A DNA stretch of 21,976 nt. It comes from Clostridium sp. UBA4746. GTDB lineage: Bacteria > Bacillota > Clostridia > Clostridiales > Clostridiaceae. Below are positions 16,901-21,976 of this stretch, piece after piece. The stretch lies in contig DHIM01000191.1 in assembly GCA_002403785.1 (NCBI GenBank), positions 12,291 through 34,266 of the forward strand, in the 5' to 3' direction. Position numbers and translations under genes: made by a program. Position 1 is the stretch's first letter; each line of letters opens with the position of its first letter. The notes under the pieces were generated by a model. That model saw only the letters and a list, made by a program, of their open reading frames with translations. It searched no databases and was not told the DNA's origin.

Positions 16901-18315
16901 GGATTTACAAATTCATTAAATCTATCTACTATTTTTCCATTTTCAATTTTAACTGCACCAATTTCAATAATACTATCATTTTCGCTAGAAAGCCCAGTTG
17001 TTTCTATATCAAAAACTACAAAACAGTCATCTAAGTTTTCTTTTTTGTTATTAATAACAATTGGTACTCCATCATCTACTAGGTAGCCCTCTACACCATA
17101 GATGACCTTAATCTTATTTTTTTTAGCAGCGTCCATTGCTTCCGGAAAAGCTTGCACTACACCATGGTCAGTTATTGCTACTGCAGCATGACCCCATTTA
17201 GCGGCTCTTTCAACAAGTTTAGACGCAGGGCTTATACCATCCATAGCACTCATTTGTGTGTGCAAATGAAGTTCAACTCTTTTCTCACCTGCTGTATCCA
17301 TTCTCTCTATTTTCTTAAGTTTTACTATATCTCTAGCCATTATAACAACTTCTTTAGAATAAGTGTCATAACTAGCTTCTCCACGTACCTTACAAAAAAG
17401 TCCTACTTTAACCTCATCCATTATCTTTTCCACATCTTTTGGCTTTGGAAAACACTTCACTGTAATTGAACTTGAGTAATCTGTAATAAAAAATGTGATA
17501 ATTATTCTACCAGTTTTTGTTTCAATTATATTTACTTTAAAAATATCGCCACTTGTACAAACTATTCCAGAAATTTCATTTATATCCTTTATTTCTGTAG
17601 TCTCACCATTTATATTTCTTCCCATTATAGTGTTTGCATCAGCAACCTCGCCTTTTTTATAACCCGGTCTACTATAATTATTCGATTTATATCCATTATT
17701 ATCCTTATTTTGGCTATTACTTTGTGGTTTATCTTTCTTTTCGATATTAATATTTTTTATTATTTCCTTTATTATGGTTTCATTTTCCTTTTCTTTCTTT
17801 TCAAAATAATTTTCTTTAGAAAGTTCACCATTATGTTCTAATTTAACTATTGCGTTAACTCCAAACATATCATTTATTGTGTTTTTTATAAGAATTTCTA
17901 TGTTCTTATCCCTTAAAATTTTACACATAAAATCATTACCGCATTGAATTTTAAGCATACCATTCTCAATTATCCTAGAAGATTTCAGCAAACTGTCCTT
18001 ACTTGATGGTTGAGAGGTAGCTATAACATTTACAACATCTAACCAAAACTTATCTTTTACGTCTTCTATAGTAGCATCTGACACATCACGATAGCAAACT
18101 AACTGTATATCTTTAAAACTACATAATCGTTTTAAAATAATCTTCTTAATTAGTAGCTTTTTATTATCATCTATATCTTCAAAAGATTTAATTAATACCC
18201 TTAATTTATTGCTTTTTTTAAGGTATTGAACCCTCAATACCTTAATATCGTCTACTAATGTTTCTTCATTTAAATTGAAATCATTTTTCAACATTTCAGC
18301 TAGACTGACATTCAT
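13981..18315 (-). CDS. polC: DNA polymerase III alpha subunit, Gram-positive PolC type
   Basis: PolC is the replicative polymerase of Firmicutes with built-in 3'-5' proofreading. The 1444-residue protein has an N-terminal region (1-165) and a charged, asparagine/lysine-rich linker (about 165-228). The OB domain follows (about 240-335), then the PHP domain beginning ELHLHTQMSAMDG (about 348). The DEDDh exonuclease is inserted in the PHP domain: FDIETTG (Asp436, Glu438) and HHRAVDDA (His574, Asp579). The palm and fingers carry the catalytic PDIDLNFSG (Asp973, Asp975), after a Cys4 zinc site (Cys919, 922, 944, 947). All key residues are present and the length matches Bacillus (1437). AGGAGG lies seven bases before the ATG. 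It is 24 bases after ispG. No terminator is seen before the rimP promoter, so polC transcripts may run into the next operon's leader hairpins. Confidence 0.98.
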   Translation of the reverse strand: MNVSLAEMLKNDFNLNEETLVDDIKVLRVQYLKKSNKLRVLIKSFEDIDDNKKLLIKKIILKRLCSFKDIQLVCYRDVSDATIEDVKDKFWLDVVNVIATSQPSSKDSLLKSSRIIENGMLKIQCGNDFMCKILRDKNIEILIKNTINDMFGVNAIVKLEHNGELSKENYFEKKEKENETIIKEIIKNINIEKKDKPQSNSQNKDNNGYKSNNYSRPGYKKGEVADANTIMGRNINGETTEIKDINEISGIVCTSGDIFKVNIIETKTGRIIITFFITDYSSSITVKCFPKPKDVEKIMDEVKVGLFCKVRGEASYDTYSKEVVIMARDIVKLKKIERMDTAGEKRVELHLHTQMSAMDGISPASKLVERAAKWGHAAVAITDHGVVQAFPEAMDAAKKNKIKVIYGVEGYLVDDGVPIVINNKKENLDDCFVVFDIETTGLSSENDSIIEIGAVKIENGKIVDRFNEFVNPGIDIPYKIIELTGITNDTVENAASIGEILPKFLGFVKESVVVAHNADFDASFIKKNSERLNLKFENAIMDTIPLAKYLLKDLKTFKLKVIAKHLGISLENHHRAVDDAKATAEILLHCFGLLKEKNILDLETLNKEFLGDFNVKKANTYHVIILVKNLVGLKNLYKLISISNLEYFYRRPRLPKTLIEKYREGLIVGSACEAGQVYKEVLQGKSEEDIGKIAEFYDYLEIQPLLNNKFMIKNGTVKDDSELMDINRKICALGEKNNLPVVATGDVHFLEPSDEVFRKILMAGKGFSDADDQPPLYFKTTNEMLKEFSYLGEKKCREVVIYNPSKIAEMIEVIKPIPDGTYTPKIPGAEDDIRKMTSDKVHSIYGENLPEIVQKRLDKELNSIIGNGYAVLYLIAEKLVAKSLADGYLVGSRGSVGSSFAANMSNITEVNGLPPHYVCPDCKKSEFILDGSIGSGADLPDKECTNCGALYIKDGHDIPFETFLGFEGDKEPDIDLNFSGENQADIHRYTEVLFGKGHTFKAGTIGTIAEKTAYGYVKKYFGEKDIRVPQAEIERLVLGCTGVKRTSGQHPGGIMVVPSDNEIYNFCPVQHPADDPNSDIITTHFDYHSISGRLLKLDILGHDDPTMLKMLQDLTGLDPITIPLSDTKVISLFTSPEALGLTVKELGCEVGSYGVPEFGTKFVRQMLLDTQPKSFSDLVRISGLSHGTDVWINNAQYYIKEGFTTLKDCISTRDDIMVYLIQKGLLPKTAFTIMEKVRKGKGLTEDDEKVMGEHDVPDWYIGSCKKIKYMFPKGHAVAYVMMAVRIAYYKVYFPKEYYATFFTIRADDFDANLIVKGEGAIRVKMDELTAMGKDIGMKEKGLLTALELSFEMYKRGIKLLNVDLYKSEAVKFTIEDNSIRPPLNALEGVGENAAKSIVLLRVQGEFISKEDLRIRCKVSKTVIEALDNHGCLKELPETNQLSFF

Positions 18316-18339
18316 TAGTATTCCTCCTGATAAGACAAT

Positions 18340-19398
18340 TTATAGTTTATCTATCTCGCGAATAAGTTCTTCCACTAACTCTTCTTCTTTAACAGTTTTA
18401 ATTATTTCGCCTTTTTTAAATATGAGACCAACCCCGTTTCCTCCAGCAATGCCAATATCAGCTTCTTTTGCTTCACCAGGACCATTAACGATACATCCCA
18501 TTATTGCAATCTTTATGTTCTTATCGCATAATTTTAATTTTTCTTCTACTTCGTTTGCAATTTTTATAAGATTAATTTGTGTTCTTCCACATGTTGGACA
18601 TGATACAAATTTAATCCCATCATCTATATATCCTAAAGATTTAAGAATTTCTATACCAACCTTAACCTCGTCTACTACATCCCCTGTTAGCGAGACCCTA
18701 ATAGTATCTCCAATGCCTTCAGCTAAAAGTGTTCCAATACCTACACTTGATTTTATTGTTCCTCGCCATGTGGTTCCAGCCTCAGTAACACCAAGATGCA
18801 GTGGATAATTTACTTTACCCGATAACAATTTGTAACTTTCAATCATCATGACTACATCTGAGGATTTTATTGAAATAACTATATCATAAAAATCTAAACT
18901 CTCAAGTATTTTAACATGCCTTAATGCACTCTCAACTAAAGCCTGCGCACATACGTGTCCATACTTTTGAAGAATATCCTTTTCTAATGATCCCGAATTC
19001 ACACCAATTCTTATAGGTATGCCTTTTTCTTTAGCTGCATTTGCGACTAATTTTATTCTATCGATACTCCCAATATTCCCTGGGTTAATTCTTAATTTTG
19101 ATACTCCATTCTCAATAGATTTTAAAGCTAACCTATAGTCAAAATGGATATCTGCAACAAGTGGTATGTGGATTCCTTTCAGGATATCTTTAATAGCCTC
19201 AGCCGCTAGCATATCAGGGACAGCGCAGCGTACAATGTCACATCCTACATCTTCTAACTCAAGAATTTGCTTTATTGTAGCATCCACATCTCTTGTGTCT
19301 GTGTTTGTCATTGACTGCACTGCTACCTTAGAATCTCCACCTATATATATGTTTCCAATTTTTATCTTTTTTGTTTCTCTCACTCTCATATTCTTCAT
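18340..19398 (-). CDS. ispG: 4-hydroxy-3-methylbut-2-enyl diphosphate synthase
   Basis: IspG (GcpE) is the 4Fe-4S enzyme that converts MEcPP to HMBPP in the non-mevalonate (MEP) isoprenoid pathway. The 352-residue protein has the TIM-barrel part (VQSMTNTDTRD near residue 28) and the cluster-binding part with Cys267 and Cys270 in SCPTCGR, Cys302 in MGCIVNGPGE, and the fourth ligand Glu309 in that motif. All ligands are present. The ATG at 19398 has GGAG eight bases upstream; Met4 is an alternative without better support. It lies 11 bases after rseP and 24 bases before polC. Together with dxr it supplies isoprenoid precursors for undecaprenyl phosphate. Confidence 0.97.
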   Translation of the reverse strand: MKNMRVRETKKIKIGNIYIGGDSKVAVQSMTNTDTRDVDATIKQILELEDVGCDIVRCAVPDMLAAEAIKDILKGIHIPLVADIHFDYRLALKSIENGVSKLRINPGNIGSIDRIKLVANAAKEKGIPIRIGVNSGSLEKDILQKYGHVCAQALVESALRHVKILESLDFYDIVISIKSSDVVMMIESYKLLSGKVNYPLHLGVTEAGTTWRGTIKSSVGIGTLLAEGIGDTIRVSLTGDVVDEVKVGIEILKSLGYIDDGIKFVSCPTCGRTQINLIKIANEVEEKLKLCDKNIKIAIMGCIVNGPGEAKEADIGIAGGNGVGLIFKKGEIIKTVKEEELVEELIREIDKL

Positions 19399-19409
19399 AG
19401 TTTCATCTC

Positions 19410-20459
19410 CTAGAATTTTAATGGACTAATTATATCCTTTACCACTACTAACACCATTAATGCCATTAAAATCATAAATCCAATATAATTTATTACACCA
19501 ACCTTATTATCATCTAATTTTTTACCTGTTATTATTTCAAATAACAACATAAAAATCCATCCTCCATCCAAAGCTGGGAAAGGTATTATGTTGAATATTC
19601 CTAGTTGCACACTCATTAATGCAGTAAAGTACATTAACGTTGTAAATCCAGCTTGTGCAGACATTGTTGAAATTCTTATTATGCTTATAGGTCCTCCTAC
19701 ATCATTAGCAGAAACCTTCCCATGAAATAAGTTGCCGAAAAATCCAAAAGTTTGTTTTGCAGTACTAACGGTTTGATCAAATCCATAATTTATAGCTTCG
19801 CCTAAGTTCAAATTTTTCTCTACACCAGAAACTCCAATTCCTATTTTATATCTATTTTCTTTCACATCTTTAACTGGCGTAAGAAAAATTTTTTTTACTT
19901 TTAAATCTCTAACTACTTCAATATTCATACTTTCCCCTTTAGAAGTATAAATCTCATTTAAAAATTCATCCCATCTATCTATATTAACCTTATTAACCTT
20001 GGTAATTTCGTCACCAGCTTGTATTCCCGCTTTCATAGCAGGACTATTAGGGAGTACCTGCCCTACTATTGGTAATACATATCCTTTTGCAGCACCTACG
20101 AAAATAAATAAAACCACAGCTAATATTAAATTCATAATTGCACCAGCAGAAACTATGCTTAATTTTTGAAGTGGTGTTTTATTAGTGAAAGCTCTCGGAT
20201 CATTACTTCCTCCTTCTTCACCCTCCATTTTAACATACCCACCAACAGGAAATGCTTTAATTAAATATTCTGTTTCTTTTCCTTTAATCCCAAAAAGCTT
20301 CGGACCCATTCCTAGAGAAAATTCACTTACTTTTACTCCATTTAACTTGCATAGCATAAAATGACCTAATTCATGTATTATAACCAAAAGACTAAATGCT
20401 AATAAAGCCATAATAATATATGGTATGTTTACTATAATGCTTGTAAGACCATTAAACAT
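19410..20459 (-). CDS. rseP: RIP metalloprotease RseP/RasP (site-2 protease)
   Basis: This intramembrane zinc protease cuts transmembrane substrates such as anti-sigma factors and leftover signal peptides (RasP in Bacillus). The 349-residue protein has the HELGH zinc motif in the first membrane segment (residues 29-33) and a second segment near 104-124. A PDZ domain follows (about 130-205, PNSPAMKAGIQAGDEI), and the third zinc ligand is Asp298 in FPALDGGW. A last membrane segment lies near 322-342. The active site is therefore complete, and four membrane segments are expected. GGAGGAGAA precedes the ATG. It sits between dxr and ispG, as is usual in Firmicutes. Confidence 0.97.
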   Translation of the reverse strand: MFNGLTSIIVNIPYIIMALLAFSLLVIIHELGHFMLCKLNGVKVSEFSLGMGPKLFGIKGKETEYLIKAFPVGGYVKMEGEEGGSNDPRAFTNKTPLQKLSIVSAGAIMNLILAVVLFIFVGAAKGYVLPIVGQVLPNSPAMKAGIQAGDEITKVNKVNIDRWDEFLNEIYTSKGESMNIEVVRDLKVKKIFLTPVKDVKENRYKIGIGVSGVEKNLNLGEAINYGFDQTVSTAKQTFGFFGNLFHGKVSANDVGGPISIIRISTMSAQAGFTTLMYFTALMSVQLGIFNIIPFPALDGGWIFMLLFEIITGKKLDDNKVGVINYIGFMILMALMVLVVVKDIISPLKF

Positions 20460-20480
20460 AACAATTCTCCTCCCTATCTT

Positions 20481-21635
20481 TTATTCATAACTGTTTCTTA
20501 CATATTCTCTAACCTTTAAGTCAACTTCTAAAATTTCTTCTAAATTCGGATTAACATTGTGCTCAAATTGATTCATGCATTTTTCTATAATATCTTCTAT
20601 CTGAAGATACTTAATCTTAGAATCTAAAAAGAGTTCAACAGCTACTTCATTAGCAGAATTCATAATAGCTGGCATATTTCCACCCATTTCACCTGCTTTA
20701 AAGGCTAATTTAAGACATTTGAACGTATTTACATTTGGTTTTTCAAAAGTCAAATTATCCATATTATAAAAATCTAATTTATTAATGACAGTTTTGTTTC
20801 TTTCTGGGTAGTTTATAGCATACTGAATAGGGAGTCTCATATCAGTAGAACTCATTTGTGCTATTACACTTCCATCTATATACTCCACCATAGAATGTAT
20901 TATACTTTGAGGATGAACTAACACTTGTATATTTTTGTAATCTATACCAAATAACCAATGTGCCTCTATAACTTCTAACCCTTTATTCATAAGTGTTGAT
21001 GAATCAACTGATATCTTTTTGCCCATATTCCACTTAGGGTGTTTAATTGCCTCTTCCGGTTTTATTTCCATTAATTGTTGTCTGCTTTTGCCTCTAAATG
21101 GACCACCTGATGCAGTTACTATTAATTTACTAACAGTTTCTAATTTATTACCCTGTAAACATTGAAATATAGCACCATGTTCTGAATCAACTGGCAAAAT
21201 GTTTACATGGTGTTTTCTAGCAGCATCCATGACTAATTCCCCCGCTGCCACTAACGTTTCTTTATTTGCTAAAGCAATATCTTTTCCAGCATTAATAGCT
21301 TTCAAAGTGGGAACTAAGCCTATCATCCCTACAACAGAAGTTACTACAATATCAACTTCTGGTAAAGTGCTTATATAATTCAATCCCTCTAACCCCTCCA
21401 AAATTTCAACCAAATATTTTTTCGTTCTACAATGTTTTTTAAGTTTTAATGAAGCTCCCTCATCCATCATTGCAACATATTTTGGTTTAAATTCCTCTAT
21501 TATGGGTATGATTTTTTCCCAATTAGTATTAGCAGAAATTCCCACAATAGTAAAGTTGTCAATATCTTTTCGAATAACATCTAAAGTTTGAGTTCCAATG
21601 GACCCAGTAACTCCTAAAACAGTAAGTTTCTTCAT
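20481..21635 (-). CDS. dxr: 1-deoxy-D-xylulose-5-phosphate reductoisomerase
   Basis: Dxr converts DXP to MEP with NADPH, the first committed step of the MEP isoprenoid pathway. The 384-residue reading has the NADPH-binding GVTGSIG (residues 8-14), LANKETLVAAG, the metal-binding VDSEHGAIFQ and the substrate-loop ASGGPFRG, then SSTLMNKGLEVIEAHWLF. The open frame extends to an ATG at 21653, but that stretch contains the ribosome binding site (GGAGAG at 21642-21647) of the ATG at 21635, so 21635 is the start. It lies 21 bases before rseP. In most Firmicutes cdsA lies directly upstream; here there is instead a long spacer and an unrecognised frame. Confidence 0.96.
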   Translation of the reverse strand: MKKLTVLGVTGSIGTQTLDVIRKDIDNFTIVGISANTNWEKIIPIIEEFKPKYVAMMDEGASLKLKKHCRTKKYLVEILEGLEGLNYISTLPEVDIVVTSVVGMIGLVPTLKAINAGKDIALANKETLVAAGELVMDAARKHHVNILPVDSEHGAIFQCLQGNKLETVSKLIVTASGGPFRGKSRQQLMEIKPEEAIKHPKWNMGKKISVDSSTLMNKGLEVIEAHWLFGIDYKNIQVLVHPQSIIHSMVEYIDGSVIAQMSSTDMRLPIQYAINYPERNKTVINKLDFYNMDNLTFEKPNVNTFKCLKLAFKAGEMGGNMPAIMNSANEVAVELFLDSKIKYLQIEDIIEKCMNQFEHNVNPNLEEILEVDLKVREYVRNSYE

Positions 21636-21772
21636 AAAAATCTCTCCATTCATTTAAAGCTATGTTTTATATGTTATTAAAGTTAGCATTACTACAAAAG
21701 TAACTGTACAAGAAGTTACGTCCAAAACCACATAAAACAACTAACAAACTCATACTTATCACTAAATATTTT
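21636..21772 (-). promoter_or_regulatory. AT-rich leader region upstream of dxr with two hairpins
   Basis: This 137-base spacer holds most of a nine-base-pair perfect hairpin (21758-21780, five-base loop) whose 5' arm includes the stop codon of the upstream frame. A six-base-pair hairpin (21700-21719) is followed by TTTT. Neither has a good T tract. A possible extended -10 (TG then TATATT at 21800-21805) with a poor -35 (TTTATT, 21823-21828) lies just upstream, but AT-richness makes chance matches likely. No SD-led coding frame is seen here. Confidence 0.35.
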
Positions 21773-21976
21773 TTAGTGATTAATTCTTCCATAGCATATA
21801 ATATAACATATTAATATATTAAAATAAAGTAAGTAGTATATATTTGTAAGTAGAAAAGTAATTATTCTATCTATAGTGTATGTTGCTCTTTTTCTAATAA
21901 AACTAGTATTTATAATATTATATTCAATACTCAGCGCAGATATTAATATAGAATATAACATAGTTAGTACTTCAAA
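21773..21976 (-). CDS. Possible 3' end of an unrecognised membrane-protein gene, cut by the window edge
   Basis: One minus-strand frame is open from the right edge to a stop at 21773-21775, giving at least 67 residues. An ATG at 21961 lies inside it but has no ribosome binding site, so if the frame is real its start is probably beyond the window. The residues are rich in Ile, Tyr, Leu and Asn, with hydrophobic stretches on either side of a basic SFIRKRATYTIDR segment, which suggests a membrane protein. A nine-base-pair hairpin begins at its stop codon. The position before dxr is normally that of cdsA. A faint resemblance to the CdsA C-terminus exists (xxSxIKR, then DRxxxxLFTAPxxYYY), but the signature residues are missing. 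It may equally be a chance open frame in AT-rich DNA. Confidence 0.3.
   Translation of the reverse strand, partial: FEVLTMLYSILISALSIEYNIINTSFIRKRATYTIDRIITFLLTNIYYLLYFNILICYIICYGRINH

Noticed and set aside
17152..17469. Plus-strand open frame of 105 residues
   Set aside because: It is antisense to the OB and PHP region of polC, with shadow-like composition and no ribosome binding site.
18275..18808. Plus-strand open frame of 177 residues
   Set aside because: It runs antisense through the 3' part of ispG, which has all cluster ligands. Its composition (Ser, Pro, Ile, Thr rich) is that of a shadow frame, and it has no ribosome binding site.
21667..21753. 28-codon hydrophobic minus-strand frame before dxr
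   Set aside because: It has no SD sequence and no recognisable family, and it lies in AT-rich spacer where short frames are common.
1..21976. Mobile elements, CRISPR arrays, tRNA or rRNA genes, defence or biosynthetic cassettes
   Set aside because: No transposase, integrase, direct-repeat array, cloverleaf-like sequence or accessory gene was seen. The gene order is standard clostridial core.

Overview
The window is an AT-rich stretch of about 22 kb in which every credible gene lies on the minus strand. It looks like the chromosomal core of a spore-forming clostridium (Clostridiaceae, Clostridium-like). The evidence is the low G+C content, a Gram-positive PolC-type replicase, strong AGGAGG-type ribosome binding sites, short overlapping genes, and the order dxr-rseP-ispG-polC / rimP-nusA-rnpM-ylxQ-infB-rbfA-nrnA-truB-ribF / rpsO / pnp / mlpA-ymxH-dapG-tepA. 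The species cannot be told from the sequence.

Read in the direction of transcription (right to left) there are four blocks. (1) About 21.98-13.98 kb: the end of an unidentified membrane-protein-like frame at the window edge, then the isoprenoid genes dxr and ispG around the site-2 protease gene rseP, then the replicase gene polC. (2) About 13.96-6.34 kb: a sigma-A-type promoter, a leader of about 150 nt with two strong hairpins, then nine tightly packed genes for ribosome maturation, transcription elongation, translation initiation, nanoRNA degradation, tRNA pseudouridylation and flavin cofactor synthesis. (3) About 6.31-3.68 kb: an excellent promoter and structured leader before rpsO, a terminator, pnp, and a second terminator. 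(4) About 3.63-0.02 kb: an M16 peptidase, a PRC-barrel sporulation-type protein, aspartate kinase and a ClpP-like protease. This is the skeleton of the Bacillus mlpA-ymxH-(spoVF)-dapG-tepA region without the dipicolinate synthase genes.

Several starts differ from the longest open frame. tepA, pnp, rpsO, nrnA, rbfA, infB (a TTG start) and dxr are all better placed at an internal codon, because of a Shine-Dalgarno (SD) sequence or the usual N-terminus of the family. rimP starts with GTG.

I found no mobile element, CRISPR array, tRNA, rRNA or defence-like cassette. The coding content is ordinary housekeeping, and I do not see a new multi-gene system. The points worth a second look are RNA-level: a candidate NusA-sensitive attenuator before rimP-nusA, a possibly bistable rpsO leader, a perfect 10-bp inverted repeat that could hide the ymxH ribosome binding site, and a possible degraded cdsA-like tail before dxr.
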